Notes: generated by a model from the letters alone, not told the origin. Shown: positions 53,873-63,640, numbered from the stretch's first letter. The stretch: 64,000 nucleotides of DNA from Flexistipes sinusarabici DSM 4947 (GCF_000218625.1 NC_015672.1:1054001-1118000), one strand, 5' to 3'. A program made the numbers and translations.

Positions 53873-54343
53873 ATGGGTGTTAAATTTTTTGAAGGAAAGT
53901 ATGACGGATCAGGCTTAAAATTTGCAATTGTTGCCACAAGATTTAATGATTTTATAGTTAAGAGCCTGACTTCAGGTGCAACAGATGCATTGGTAAGGCA
54001 TAATGTACAGGAAAATGATATTGAAGTGTACAAGGTACCCGGTGCGTTTGAGATGCCATTGTTCTGCAGAAAACTTGCACAAAGCGGCAGATACGATGCC
54101 GTAATTGCTGTGGGTGCGGTGATTAGGGGCTCCACACCTCATTTTGACTATGTTTCAGCAGAGGTTGCCAAAGGTGTTGCAAAGTCCACATATGACACGG
54201 GCGTTCCGGTTATTTTCGGCGTTTTGACTACTGATACAATTGAACAGGCTATCGAAAGAGCCGGAACTAAGGGCGGTAATAAAGGGGCCGAAGCTGCAAT
54301 GGCGGCAATTGAGTCCGTAAATCTGCTAAAACAGACTGATTGA
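53873..54343 (+). CDS. ribH: 6,7-dimethyl-8-ribityllumazine synthase
   Basis: 156 aa. Motifs: [43 protein letters not shown] with the catalytic His, and [27 protein letters not shown]. It starts 22 nt after ribBA. Last rib gene, followed directly by nusB, a common arrangement. Confidence 0.97.
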   Translation: MGVKFFEGKYDGSGLKFAIVATRFNDFIVKSLTSGATDALVRHNVQENDIEVYKVPGAFEMPLFCRKLAQSGRYDAVIAVGAVIRGSTPHFDYVSAEVAKGVAKSTYDTGVPVIFGVLTTDTIEQAIERAGTKGGNKGAEAAMAAIESVNLLKQTD

Positions 54344-54346
54344 TTT

Positions 54347-54784
54347 ATGAAAACAAAAAGGCTGCTTTCAAGAGAGTATGCTGTGCAGATGATGTACCAC
54401 GTTTCAGTGGGTGATGCTTCATCGGATGAAGCTTTGCACTTTTTTTGGTTTAGTCACGGTGAAGATGAAAAGTTTGTAAAAGATTTTGCAGAGGATCTTT
54501 TTCACAAAGCTTACAGAAATATGAGTTATAATGATGAGCTTGTGAGGAAGTATTTAAAAAAAGGCTGGTCGTATGACCGGTTGGGCGAAGTTGAGAAAGC
54601 TGTATTCAGAGTTGCACTGGCAGAGCTTTTTGAAGGAGATGCGCCTGTTTATGCTATTCTGGATGACTATGTCAGCATAGCAAGCAGTTATATGGATGAA
54701 AAATCGGCATCACTTGTCAACGGAATTTTGGACAAAATAAAAAGTGAGTTTGATATTGACAGAGACAGAGTACAAAGAGATTAA
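54347..54784 (+). CDS. nusB: Transcription antitermination protein NusB
   Basis: 145 aa, all helical. SREYAVQMMYHVS at the N-terminus and the GEVEKAVFRVALAELFEGDAPVYAILDDYVSIA core with the final LVNGILDKI are the family marks. It joins NusE (S10) on boxA in rRNA transcription. 3 nt after ribH. The last 41 nt overlap the next gene. Confidence 0.93.
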   Translation: MKTKRLLSREYAVQMMYHVSVGDASSDEALHFFWFSHGEDEKFVKDFAEDLFHKAYRNMSYNDELVRKYLKKGWSYDRLGEVEKAVFRVALAELFEGDAPVYAILDDYVSIASSYMDEKSASLVNGILDKIKSEFDIDRDRVQRD

Positions 54785-55190
54785 AATACCTTTTCCGCCT
54801 CTTTTAAGTAAACCGAAGACGGGTGTTTCCGATAACAAAAATAACCTTAATATTTTTCCCCTTTTTCTTGACTATGATTTTGAACTTCTCCGTCCCCGCG
54901 GGCTTAGTACGCGCATAGATTTTTTTTCATTTGGTAAGCTTACGAAATTTCTTGAGAACACTGATAAAATAAATTCTATAGTTTATATTAAGAAATCCGA
55001 GTTTTATTTTGTTAACGGTTTTTTTTTGATGGATTTTAAACATCTGAATGTTGATTATGACTTATTTACAAAAAATATTCACAATCTTCGATTTGATAAA
55101 ATTTATCTGGAAAAATCAGAATTTTTAGAACCGCAGCTTTTTGAAAACAAACTGGATCAAGTAGGTGTGTTTTTTGTTGAGTTTATATGA
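54744..55190 (+). CDS. Hypothetical protein, unrecognised
   Basis: Open frame of 148 codons from GTG 54744 that overlaps nusB by 41 nt; TTG codons a few triplets later could also be starts. The protein is rich in Phe, Asp, Leu and Lys (FFLMDFKHLNVDYDLFTKNI) with no membrane segment or motif I recognise. The continuous packing with nusB and the DUF4911-like gene supports translation. Confidence 0.6.
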   Translation: MSLILTETEYKEIKIPFPPLLSKPKTGVSDNKNNLNIFPLFLDYDFELLRPRGLSTRIDFFSFGKLTKFLENTDKINSIVYIKKSEFYFVNGFFLMDFKHLNVDYDLFTKNIHNLRFDKIYLEKSEFLEPQLFENKLDQVGVFFVEFI

Positions 55191-55455
55191 TAGTGTGAGT
55201 CCCTTGAACAGTAAATGTGTGAGAATAAAGTTCATTACGGATATTGATGATGTGCTGTATATTAACAGCATAATTGACTCATATGAAGGTGTGGGTATTG
55301 TCAGAACAATCGACAGTGCAAATGGTAAGGTTGCCATATTTACATCTTCTGGCATGTGCAGATATGCGCTGAATGTCCTGGAGAGTTTAAAGGGCGAAGG
55401 TTTGAATATTAAAAATATAATTGTGGAAGAGAGTGAAGACGTGGATTCTTACTGA
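55165..55455 (+). CDS. DUF4911-like small protein
   Basis: About 80-96 aa. The core VRIKFITDIDDVLYINSIIDSYEGVGIVRT resembles the DUF4911 domain of deltaproteobacteria, by eye: a beta-strand, a helix and an EG.GIVRT strand. The start is uncertain: GTG 55165 overlaps the previous gene; GTG 55195 or TTG 55204 fit the domain better but lack clear ribosome sites. Function unknown. Confidence 0.6.
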   Translation: MCFLLSLYDSVSPLNSKCVRIKFITDIDDVLYINSIIDSYEGVGIVRTIDSANGKVAIFTSSGMCRYALNVLESLKGEGLNIKNIIVEESEDVDSY

Positions 55456-55496
55456 GACCTGCTTGTTGTCTCTGAATATTGAAAAAAGGTGTTTTT

Positions 55497-56414
55497 ATGA
55501 ATTTAAACGTAAGCGGTGAAAAATATATGATTTTTGAAATAAATCATAATGTTACTAAAGACAGCAGACCTTACATAAGGGTTATTTTAACAGATAAAGA
55601 CGGAAAACGTCATAACGGGATAATGTTTGACAGCAACAAGCTTGATTTTACTCCTGAAAAGGGGGATATAGTTTCCGTTGAAGCAGTGGTGCAGAATTAT
55701 AACGGTCAGATTCAGCTAAAAATATCCAATATGGAAAAACTTGGAGAAGAGAGCAGACTTGATTTTCTTCCCAAAACCCAATTTAACATTCAGGATATGT
55801 TTGATGAGCTAAAAGAGATTATGGATAAGAATGTGAAGGAACAGCCGCTCAGGAAACTTGTAAAACTGTTTTTTGGAGACAGCAAAACAATAAAACTATT
55901 TAAATACATGCCTGCGGCTAAGAATGTACATCATGCTTATGTGGGCGGACTTCTGGAGCATACCCTCTCAGTTGCAAAGTTAGCTGAAAAAATGTGCGGG
56001 TATTACAAAGAATATGTTAACCCGGATTTGCTGATGGTTGGTGCTCTTTTTCACGATATCGGAAAGATTTTTGAACTTAATGCTGAAAAGGGCTTTGACT
56101 ATACAGATTCGGGCAAACTTGTGGGGCACCTGCTGCTGGGAATCGAGCTTATCAACAACTATATAGCACAAGTGGAAGATTTCCCTGAAAATTATAAATA
56201 CATTATTGATCATATGATAGCCAGCCACCACGGGCTGCTTGAGTTCGGTTCACCCAAAAAGCCCAAAACTACAGAAGCTATAATTCTTCATCATATAGAT
56301 GATATGGATGCCAAGGTTAACACATTTAATTCAATTTTTGAGAAAGAGGAAGTGCAGGAAGGATGGAGTTCATACGACAGGCTCCTTGAGAGACAGCTTT
56401 ACCGTCACAGTTAA
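55497..56414 (+). CDS. OB-fold/HD-domain 3'-5' exoribonuclease (YhaM-like)
   Basis: 305 aa from ATG 55497 (AAAAAAGGTG upstream). The N-terminal OB fold (about 1-95) is followed by an HD domain: the first His in AYVGGLLEHTLSVA (about 155), His-Asp in GALFHDIGKI near 183, MIASHHGLLEFGSP near 238 and HHIDDMDAK near 262. The arrangement equals B. subtilis YhaM, which trims RNA 3' ends; related HD proteins bind nucleotides, so the substrate is inferred. Confidence 0.88.
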   Translation: MNLNVSGEKYMIFEINHNVTKDSRPYIRVILTDKDGKRHNGIMFDSNKLDFTPEKGDIVSVEAVVQNYNGQIQLKISNMEKLGEESRLDFLPKTQFNIQDMFDELKEIMDKNVKEQPLRKLVKLFFGDSKTIKLFKYMPAAKNVHHAYVGGLLEHTLSVAKLAEKMCGYYKEYVNPDLLMVGALFHDIGKIFELNAEKGFDYTDSGKLVGHLLLGIELINNYIAQVEDFPENYKYIIDHMIASHHGLLEFGSPKKPKTTEAIILHHIDDMDAKVNTFNSIFEKEEVQEGWSSYDRLLERQLYRHS

Positions 56415-56468
56415 GTTTATAGGCGACTGGAAATTTGTTTTTTAATTTATCGAACAACGGAGGGAGAA

Positions 56469-57701
56469 ATGGATGAAACTTTGAACGCAAAAAAGCTTCT
56501 CACTGGTGTGCAAATGCTTTTCGTGGCATTCGGTGCACTTGTTCTGGTTCCTTTACTTACCGGATTTGATCCGTCTATAGCACTATTCACCGCCGGGTTG
56601 GGCACATTAATTTTTCAGTTTATTACCAAATCGAAAGTTCCTGTTTTTTTAGCAAGCTCATTCGCTTTTATAGCTCCGATTCAGTATGGAGTTAAAAATT
56701 TTGGGCTTGGTGAAACACTTGGCGGGTTGGTTTTCGCCGGTCTTACATATCTGATTTTCAGTCTGTTAGTAAAAAAAGGCGGAGTAGAGGCTATTGACAG
56801 ATATCTGCCTTCGGTGGTTACCGGGCCGGTGATTATTACAATAGGGCTGACACTTGCTCCCACAGCTGTTAAAATGGCTAAAAGCTTTGATGGCTCCGGT
56901 AATTACGACCCGAAAGCTGTTATTATCTCAGTTTTTACACTTATAATGGCAATAATTGTTGTTATGTACGGAAAAAGAATTTTCAGTCTTATACCGATTT
57001 TGTCAGGAATTGTTTTGGGATATATTTTTGCAATGCTTCTCGGGGTTGTTGATTTTACTCCGATAGCCAATGCGGAGTGGTTCAGTATCCCATGGATTGT
57101 TGCGATGCAGGAAGGCAGCTTTGAAATACCTGTGTTTGATTTGGCGGCAATTTTGTATATTGTTCCGGTTGCTATAGCGCCTGCCATTGAGCATGTGGGT
57201 GACGTTTTAGCCATCTCCTCTGTTACAGGTAAAAATTACTTGAAGGATCCGGGACTTCACAGAACACTTTTAGGCGACGGCGTTGCAACCGCTTGTGCAG
57301 GATTGATAGGCGGTCCTCCCAATACAACCTATTCTGAAGTGACAGGTGCTGTGGCATTGACCAAAGCCACCGATATAATTTACATGCGTATTGCCGCGAT
57401 TACCGCTATAATTCTTGCTTTTGCGGGAAAACTTGGCGCTATTCTCAAAACCATTCCCGTACCGGTTATGGGGGGTATAATGATTTTGCTTTTTGGAATG
57501 ATAGCGGCTATCGGTATAGGTTCTCTTGTTAGAAATAAAGTAGACATGTCTAAATCAAGAAATCTTGTAATTGTGTCTGTAATTCTGGTTATGGGGATTG
57601 GAAATATGGTTATAGGTGTAGGCAGTATAAGTTTGGGGGGTATAGGACTTGCCGGTGTTGTCGGTGTGATTTTGAATCTTATTCTGCCGGAGGGTAAATA
57701 A
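56469..57701 (+). CDS. uraA: Uracil permease (NCS2 family)
   Basis: 410 aa, 14 short helices expected. Motifs: [22 protein letters not shown] at the N-terminus, [18 protein letters not shown] (helix 8 substrate Glu and His) near 240, and [22 protein letters not shown] near 272 with the second conserved Glu. Its stop codon overlaps the start of upp, confirming a uracil role. Confidence 0.93.
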   Translation: MDETLNAKKLLTGVQMLFVAFGALVLVPLLTGFDPSIALFTAGLGTLIFQFITKSKVPVFLASSFAFIAPIQYGVKNFGLGETLGGLVFAGLTYLIFSLLVKKGGVEAIDRYLPSVVTGPVIITIGLTLAPTAVKMAKSFDGSGNYDPKAVIISVFTLIMAIIVVMYGKRIFSLIPILSGIVLGYIFAMLLGVVDFTPIANAEWFSIPWIVAMQEGSFEIPVFDLAAILYIVPVAIAPAIEHVGDVLAISSVTGKNYLKDPGLHRTLLGDGVATACAGLIGGPPNTTYSEVTGAVALTKATDIIYMRIAAITAIILAFAGKLGAILKTIPVPVMGGIMILLFGMIAAIGIGSLVRNKVDMSKSRNLVIVSVILVMGIGNMVIGVGSISLGGIGLAGVVGVILNLILPEGK

Positions 57702-58336
57702 TGAATTTTGAAAATTTTCACATTATCAAACATCCTTTGATTGAACATAAACTGACTTATATCAGAGAAAAACATACGTCAAAGAAGGAATTTAAAGAGC
57801 TGGTTGATGAAGTGGCTCTCCTGATGGCGTATGAGATAACAAAAGATTTTTCTCTGCAGGAGATAGAAATCTCAACACCAATATGTAAAACAAAATCAAA
57901 GGTCGTTTCGGGAAAAAAGGTTGTTCTTGTTCCAATTCTTCGGGCAGGGCTTGGCATGGTGGATGGAATATTAAAACTTATCCCTTCAGCCAGAGTGGGA
58001 CATATCGGATTATATAGGGATGAAAAAACACTGAAGCCCGTTTCCTATTATTTTAAAATACCTTCAAACTGTGAAGACAGAGAATTTATTCTGGTGGATC
58101 CGATGCTTGCCACCGGTGGATCTGCTGTTGCTGCCGCCGATATGCTTAAAAAAGCCGGAGCAAAGAACATAAAATTTATGTGTCTGATTGCCGCTCCCGA
58201 AGGGGTGGAAAAGTTCTGCAAAGCCCATCCGGATGTTAAGGTTTACGCAGCCGGGCTTGATGAAAAACTAAATGAGCATGGTTATATTGTTCCCGGCTTA
58301 GGTGATGCCGGAGACAGGCTTTTTGGAACCAAATAA
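57701..58336 (+). CDS. upp: Uracil phosphoribosyltransferase
   Basis: 211 aa. Converts uracil and PRPP to UMP. The PRPP loop is [15 protein letters not shown] near 128-142; [13 protein letters not shown] near 76 and the C-terminal [17 protein letters not shown] are the uracil-binding parts. Coupled to uraA for salvage. A hairpin follows 8 nt after the stop. Confidence 0.97.
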   Translation: MNFENFHIIKHPLIEHKLTYIREKHTSKKEFKELVDEVALLMAYEITKDFSLQEIEISTPICKTKSKVVSGKKVVLVPILRAGLGMVDGILKLIPSARVGHIGLYRDEKTLKPVSYYFKIPSNCEDREFILVDPMLATGGSAVAAADMLKKAGAKNIKFMCLIAAPEGVEKFCKAHPDVKVYAAGLDEKLNEHGYIVPGLGDAGDRLFGTK

Positions 58337-58344
58337 AGTTAATA

Positions 58345-58374
58345 CCGCCTTTAGATACCGAAAACTAAAGGCGG
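58345..58374. terminator. Hairpin between convergent upp and MFS genes
   Basis: CCGCCTTTAG and CTAAAGGCGG form a perfect 10-bp stem with a 10-nt loop. The right arm includes the MFS stop codon (58365-58367). T-runs after it are poor on both strands, but location suggests a shared terminator. Confidence 0.6.
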
Positions 58375-59507
58375 CTTGAATTTATTAGTAAAATGGAGAG
58401 TATTCCGGAGATTATAACAAAAGATAAAGCCGCCAGGAAAAAATTCCATCCGAAAGCTTTGTAAATAAACCCTGGAAAATAAGTTCCGAGTACTCCTCCG
58501 GTGTAGTATGCTGAGACGTAGACACCGTTTACCACTCCCTTATTGTTGCGGGCAATTTTGTTCAAATAGCCTGATTCGACAGAATGCACAGTGAACATCC
58601 CGGCGCAGAATATAAACATGGAGAAAAAAAGCAGTTTTATTGAATACAGGGAAAAAAGCGGAACCGAAAAAAGGAAGACTGCCAAGCCTGTAAGTATGGT
58701 TCTCTTTTCAGAGCCCAGAAGTTTTATTATTTTTGGGGAAGTTAATGAAACGAGTATTCCCATAATATATCCTGAGTAAATCATACCTATCTGAAACTCA
58801 TCTATTGCTGAAGAAATTTCTGTAAGTCTGAAAGGCAGAAAATTGAGCATAGATGCAAAAGTGAAAAAAGTGCAGAATATTGTAATATACATGTTAACAT
58901 AGGGAGGCGTTTTTATAAGCTTAAGTGCGTCTGAAAATATAAACTTTGACTTTCTCAGTTTAGAGTCGGATTCTAAAAAGAATGTCAAAACAAGACTTAT
59001 TACAAGACTTATAAAAAGAACGAGAAAGCTGTATCTCCATCCAAAATAGTGGGAAATTCCGCCGGAAACAAATCTGCCCAAAAATCCGCCCAGAATGGTT
59101 GATGCTATATAAATTGCCATGATTTTTTGGATTAGTCCTTTTTCAGAACCCACTGAGATATAAGTCATTATTGAAGTGAGGATGGCTGGAAGCATGAACC
59201 CCTGAAGAAACCTGAGGAGAAGAAAAATTTTAAAACTTGACACCATATAAATTCCGAGTTCCGTGATTGTCAGGCCTAAAAGAGCAAGTCTAAGTAGTTT
59301 TTTCGCTGTAAAGGATTCCAGTATGAATCCGAAAAAAATCGGTGAGAAGCTTAGCGGAATCATTGTGACAGATGTTAACAGTGCTGCTTGTGAAGAAGTT
59401 ATGTGAAATTCTCTTATCAGTGTAGGGAGTATGGGCTGAGGTGAATAAAGAACGGAAAAAGCCAAAACCGTAACATAAATTATTATGCCGATCTGTTTTA
59501 TGTTCAT
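58365..59507 (-). CDS. MFS transporter (12-helix)
   Basis: 380 aa, 12 predicted helices. N-terminal PQPILPTLIREFHIT, the motif A loop region SPIFFGFILESFTAKKLL near 55, and a helix-5 segment TILGGFLGRFVSGGISHYFGW near 138 place it in the major facilitator family, near the YnfM/arabinose-efflux-like group. Substrate is unknown; drug or metabolite efflux is likely. Convergent with upp; downstream of the NSS unit on the same strand but separated by a terminator. Confidence 0.85.
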   Translation of the reverse strand: MNIKQIGIIIYVTVLAFSVLYSPQPILPTLIREFHITSSQAALLTSVTMIPLSFSPIFFGFILESFTAKKLLRLALLGLTITELGIYMVSSFKIFLLLRFLQGFMLPAILTSIMTYISVGSEKGLIQKIMAIYIASTILGGFLGRFVSGGISHYFGWRYSFLVLFISLVISLVLTFFLESDSKLRKSKFIFSDALKLIKTPPYVNMYITIFCTFFTFASMLNFLPFRLTEISSAIDEFQIGMIYSGYIMGILVSLTSPKIIKLLGSEKRTILTGLAVFLFSVPLFSLYSIKLLFFSMFIFCAGMFTVHSVESGYLNKIARNNKGVVNGVYVSAYYTGGVLGTYFPGFIYKAFGWNFFLAALSFVIISGILSILLINSSRL

Positions 59508-59541
59508 CAGTTTTTTTAATATATAACAGCTGAATAGTAAA

Positions 59542-59575
59542 CAAAAAACAGCGGAGGCAGATTATACCCCCGCTG
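59542..59575 (-). terminator. Rho-independent terminator after the NSS transporter operon
   Basis: On the minus strand CAGCGG and CCGCTG pair (59549-59575, extra inner pairs) and are followed by TTTTTTG. It lies 7 nt past the small-subunit stop. Confidence 0.75.
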
Positions 59576-59581
59576 AAAAAA

Positions 59582-59683
59582 TCATAGACCTCTTTTTTTA
59601 AGAGCTATAAAAATGCAGACGGCTGCACCGCCCCATGTCAGCAGTAATCCAAATATCATCATCAATACGGCACCCGTTGTCAT
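59582..59683 (-). CDS. NSS transporter small subunit (MetS-like, 33 aa)
   Basis: A single-helix protein, beginning MTTGAVLMMIFGLLLTWGG and ending IALKKRGL. The ATG (59683) directly follows the TAA of the NSS transporter gene, with GAGGAGGTCTAA as ribosome site. The TWGG motif and length are those of MetS, the small partner required by MetP-type transporters of methionine/alanine in Corynebacterium. Too short for routine gene finders but strongly supported by position and sequence. Confidence 0.88.
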   Translation of the reverse strand: MTTGAVLMMIFGLLLTWGGAAVCIFIALKKRGL

Positions 59684-61195
59684 TTAGACCTCCTCACCGT
59701 TATCATCGTTGTCGTAATAGTCAAAAATATGAACATTTTTCCATTTTCTTGTTGAAATATATATGCCGAGAAAAATGATTCCAACAACTATACTCCAGCC
59801 GAATAAAATCAGAGCTGTTCTATCGTATCCGCCATAAGGCTTGCTGAATTCATTTGCAAAATTCATGATTGCTGTGATTCCCAGAGCAGCCGGAGTTATG
59901 ACTTTAATGGCTATATCCCACCATATTCCAACCTTGAAATCTGAAATGGGCTGAAAATGGTCTTTTAAAATTTTTGTTTTAAAAAACCATCCTATCAGAA
60001 TTACTTCAACAAGCCCCGACATTGCAACCCCGAAGCTGTTAATAAAATGGTCCACAATGTCCAGGATGTAGAGCCCTGACCCCGTTGTAAAGATAAGGCT
60101 GATAATCATAGCAATCAGCGTATACCATGCAGCCACTTTTTTTCTCGGTTTGTAAAGTTTTTCCGTTATACCGGCTATTGCCGCTTCGTTTATTGAAATA
60201 AAAGAAGAGAGTCCTGCAAAAGTAAGTGAAATAAAGAACAGCACCCCTATAGTTTTCTGGAAAGCGGGCAGTTCGTTTATTGCCTCAGGGATTGTGGCAA
60301 ATGCAAGAAACACTCCACTCAGTTTGGCAGGTAATTCTCCGCCGGACTGATGTATCATGAAACCCAAAATACTGAATATTGCTATTCCAGCCAGAACACT
60401 AAAACCGCAATTGATAAAACCGGTAATAAAAGCATTGTTTACAATATCTGATTTTTTAGGCAGATAACTGGAATAAGTAATCATTATTGCAAAAGCAATG
60501 CTCAGACTGAAAAATATCTGTCCGTATGCTGCCACCCAAACCTTACCATCTGCAATTTTGCTGAAATCAGGCTGGAAAAGCATGTTCAAACCCTCTGCTG
60601 CACCCGGTAATGTTATACCTCTTAAAAGGATTATCAAAAGTATAACAATTAAGACGGGTATAAAAATTTTGTTTGCCCTTTCTATGCCGGATTTAACACC
60701 TGAATAAATAACGATAAAATTAATGACCCAGGCTGAAATTGTAGTGATTAGAATTGTAAGCTGAAAACCGCCAAACTCAAAAGGCCCGCCTGTAAGTCCG
60801 AGATAATCGCCGGTGAAGAAACTTATGGTTTCATTACCCCATGCCAGGGTCATTGAGAAACCTACATAATTAATGGCCCAGGATATAACAACAACATAGT
60901 ATACAGTTATTATAAAACTGATAAGTATTTGCCACCAACCCAGCCATTCCCATTTCCTGTTTAATTTTGCCATTGTTAACGGTGCTCCGCCTTTCATCTT
61001 GTGACCCATGGAAAATTCCATTATCAGTATTGGAATACCTGCGGTTACAAGTGCAAAAAAATAGGGGATTAAGAAAGCACCGCCGCCGTTATCATACGCC
61101 ATATAGGGAAATCTCCAGATATTTCCCAGACCTATTGCGGAGCCGACAGCAGCCAGTATGAATCCAACTCTGCTGCCCCAGTTTTCTCTTTGCAT
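59684..61195 (-). CDS. Neurotransmitter:sodium symporter-family amino-acid transporter (MetP-like)
   Basis: 503 aa, 12 helices. The N-terminal WGSRVGFILAAVGSAIGLGNIWRFPY motif (helix 1 sodium and substrate site; longest part shown is not continuous) and GGGAFLIPYFFALVTAGIP are NSS hallmarks; helix 6 region SLSIAFAIMITYSSYL is present. With its MetS-type small subunit a neutral amino acid, perhaps Met or Ala, is the likely substrate. Ribosome site AGGAGG lies just upstream of ATG 61195. Confidence 0.93.
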   Translation of the reverse strand: MQRENWGSRVGFILAAVGSAIGLGNIWRFPYMAYDNGGGAFLIPYFFALVTAGIPILIMEFSMGHKMKGGAPLTMAKLNRKWEWLGWWQILISFIITVYYVVVISWAINYVGFSMTLAWGNETISFFTGDYLGLTGGPFEFGGFQLTILITTISAWVINFIVIYSGVKSGIERANKIFIPVLIVILLIILLRGITLPGAAEGLNMLFQPDFSKIADGKVWVAAYGQIFFSLSIAFAIMITYSSYLPKKSDIVNNAFITGFINCGFSVLAGIAIFSILGFMIHQSGGELPAKLSGVFLAFATIPEAINELPAFQKTIGVLFFISLTFAGLSSFISINEAAIAGITEKLYKPRKKVAAWYTLIAMIISLIFTTGSGLYILDIVDHFINSFGVAMSGLVEVILIGWFFKTKILKDHFQPISDFKVGIWWDIAIKVITPAALGITAIMNFANEFSKPYGGYDRTALILFGWSIVVGIIFLGIYISTRKWKNVHIFDYYDNDDNGEEV

Positions 61196-61459
61196 GGATA
61201 CCTCCTTTGTTTAATAAATAAAAGCGCTAACTTCTTTTGATATTTACCGAATTAAGAAAACGGCAGTTTTTGATTATAGTATCTTTGATTTTTCGTCAAC
61301 CTTTAATTGGGAATTTTGACTGGTCTGTTCTATTCTATTCTGAATTTAACATTAAATCGGTCTTTTAATTGATTATTTGCAAATATTTTGTTATTGTTAC
61401 TACTGTTTTTTCAGATTTTGTGATAAACAGCAAAATTAAATTTTTACCAAGGAGCTGCT

Positions 61460-63082
61460 ATGCCTAAATATAAAATTCTTATTACGGATCATATAGCCGA
61501 AGAAGGGATGAATATTCTTGGAGATGACCCTGATGTTGAATATGAACTAAAAGCAGGCATTTCCAACAAAGAGCTAAAACCCATCATAGGTAACTATGAT
61601 GCTATAATTACCAGAAGCGGAACTACAGTAACCGAAGATTTGATTGAAAACCCCGGGAAACTGAAAGTTATAGGGCGCGCTGGTGTAGGGCTGGATAATG
61701 TTGATATAGAAGCAGCGAGCAAAAAAGGAATCATCGTTATGAACGCTCCCACCGGCAATACACTTGCTGCGACAGAGCTTACAATGGGTATGATGTTGGC
61801 GGCAGCCAGGAGAATACCGGCGGCAAACTTTTCACTGAAAAACGGAGAGTGGAACCGTAAAAAATTCATGGGGATACAGCTGTATAACAAAACCTTGGGA
61901 ATTGTCGGCCTGGGAAGAATAGGAAGCAATGTTGCAGTAAGGGCAAAGAGCTTCGGTATGAAAGTAATAGCTTACGATCCCTATATAAAAAAGGAAAAAG
62001 CCGATTCTTTGAACGTTAAATTATATGATGATATGGAAAAGTTGCTGGCTGATTCGGATGTACTTACCTTTCATACCCCTCTCACGAAAGAAACGCATGA
62101 TATGATCAGAGCAGAACATTTTTCCTTAATGAAGGATAATGTTATAATAATAAATTGCGCCAGAGGTGGAATTGTAAATGAAAGTGCACTTTATGAAAAC
62201 GCTAAAAACGGCAAAATATTCAGTGTGGGAATAGATGTTTTTGAAAAAGAACCGGCAACTGAAAACAGACTTCTTGAGCTGGATAATGTGTTTGTGACAC
62301 CCCATATAGGAGCAAACACCTCGGAAGGGCAAAAGGGTGTGGCAGTAATTATTGCTGAGCAGGTTATCAACGCATTAAAGGGCAAGTCGTATATTAATGC
62401 AGTCAACATTCCTTTTATGAAATCCCAGCTGCCTGAAGAACTTCAGTTATATTTCAACACCATGGAAAAAATGGGCAGGCTTGCAGCCCAGATTACCAAA
62501 GGACGGGCAGAGGCTATCAATGTCAAACTTGTGGGCAAAAATTTTGAAGAGGATGTTTGTGAAAAAACTTTTGATACCCCTTTTAGTTACCAGCCGTATA
62601 CGGTTGCAGCATTGAAAGGGTTTTTGCAGGTAAGTCTCATGGAAAGCATCTCCTATATTAATGCCCCCTATTTTGCCAAAGACAGAGATATACACGTTTC
62701 TGAATCCAAATATGAGTATTATGAGCATTACAGCGATCTGATAGTACTTGAGGTTAAAACGGATAAAGAAACTAAAGTACTGGGGGGAACGGTATTTACT
62801 AATAATGAAGGGCGTGTTGTATTTATCGACGATTTTCATATCGATATGGAGCCGTTCGGCATCTATCTTTATTTCAGAAATTATGACAAACCCGGTGTAA
62901 TCGGCAAGGTGGGTACTATCCTCGGGAATCACGGGATTAACATTGGCGGCTTTGATCTGTCCCGGCAGAATGAAGGTCAGGCTATGGCTTTTGTTTCTGT
63001 TGATAATAAAATAAACAAAAAAATTCTTGAAGAGATAAAGCAGATAGAAGGTATGATTGAGGCCAAGATTGTGGAGATATAA
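61460..63082 (+). CDS. serA: D-3-phosphoglycerate dehydrogenase
   Basis: 540 aa, the long form with an extra ASB domain. First step of serine synthesis. Nucleotide-binding GLGRIGSNVA near 150; catalytic Arg in NCARGGIVNE (near 234), Glu in FEKEPA (near 265) and His in VTPHIGANTSEGQ (near 280); C-terminal ACT domain (about 465-540: YDKPGVIGKVGTILGNHGINI) that could bind serine for feedback. AAGGAG lies 8 nt before the ATG. No leader structure recognised in the 264-nt gap. Confidence 0.96.
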   Translation: MPKYKILITDHIAEEGMNILGDDPDVEYELKAGISNKELKPIIGNYDAIITRSGTTVTEDLIENPGKLKVIGRAGVGLDNVDIEAASKKGIIVMNAPTGNTLAATELTMGMMLAAARRIPAANFSLKNGEWNRKKFMGIQLYNKTLGIVGLGRIGSNVAVRAKSFGMKVIAYDPYIKKEKADSLNVKLYDDMEKLLADSDVLTFHTPLTKETHDMIRAEHFSLMKDNVIIINCARGGIVNESALYENAKNGKIFSVGIDVFEKEPATENRLLELDNVFVTPHIGANTSEGQKGVAVIIAEQVINALKGKSYINAVNIPFMKSQLPEELQLYFNTMEKMGRLAAQITKGRAEAINVKLVGKNFEEDVCEKTFDTPFSYQPYTVAALKGFLQVSLMESISYINAPYFAKDRDIHVSESKYEYYEHYSDLIVLEVKTDKETKVLGGTVFTNNEGRVVFIDDFHIDMEPFGIYLYFRNYDKPGVIGKVGTILGNHGINIGGFDLSRQNEGQAMAFVSVDNKINKKILEEIKQIEGMIEAKIVEI

Positions 63083-63480
63083 TGGAAATATTTAAAATAA
63101 ACTCCACTGAAAACAAGCAGCTGATCGATATAACTTCCAAAGTTACGTCGATTGTTGATAAAGCTGGGTTTCTTGAAGGTGCTGTTTTTGTATATACACC
63201 TCATACAACAGCCGGAATAACAATTAATGAAAATGCCGATCCGGATGTCAGCAGGGATATTGTGGGTTTTTTAAGTAAACTTATTCCCAAAAGTTATCCG
63301 TTTGCTCATATGGAAGGCAATTCGGATGCACACCTTATGTCATCTGTAATAGGGTGCAGCGAATTAATTCCGGTGGAAAACGGTAAACTGATGACAGGCA
63401 CCTGGCAGGGAATTTACTTTTGTGAATTTGACGGTCCCAGAACGAGAAAAGTATACCTCAATTTTCTGCAGCCACTGTAA
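63082..63480 (+). CDS. YjbQ-family protein (UPF0047, secondary thiamine-phosphate synthase-like)
   Basis: 132 aa. Motifs: VFVYTPHTTAGITINENADPDV near 40-61 and MEGNSDAHLMSSVIG near 75-90, with the GTWQGIYFCEFDGPRTRKVYL end. Proteins of the family have weak thiamine-phosphate synthase activity in vitro; the cellular role is unclear. Shares its start with the serA stop (1-nt overlap). Confidence 0.92.
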   Translation: MEIFKINSTENKQLIDITSKVTSIVDKAGFLEGAVFVYTPHTTAGITINENADPDVSRDIVGFLSKLIPKSYPFAHMEGNSDAHLMSSVIGCSELIPVENGKLMTGTWQGIYFCEFDGPRTRKVYLNFLQPL

Positions 63481-63570
63481 TCAACCGGATTTACTTTTGG
63501 TATATTTGCTAATCTGCCTGTTGGTAAATTGATTATTTAACATTGAACGCTGAACCTTGGACCTCGAATC

Positions 63571-63640
63571 TATCACCTATTACCTATCACCTATCACCCA
63601 TCACCCATCACCCATCACTCATCCCCCATTACGCCTCACG
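63571..63640 (+). repeat. Heptamer tandem repeat
   Basis: Ten 7-bp units: TATCACC, TATTACC, TATCACC twice, CATCACC twice, CATCACT, CATCCCC, CATTACG, CCTCACG. The last unit overlaps the stop codon of the ROK gene. It is preceded by a CATTGAACGCTGAACC-type simple repeat (63541-63556). Confidence 0.85.

Noticed and set aside
63571..63640. CRISPR-like array
   Set aside because: Units are 7 bp with no spacers, and no cas genes are nearby. The same applies to the arrays at 36531-36660.
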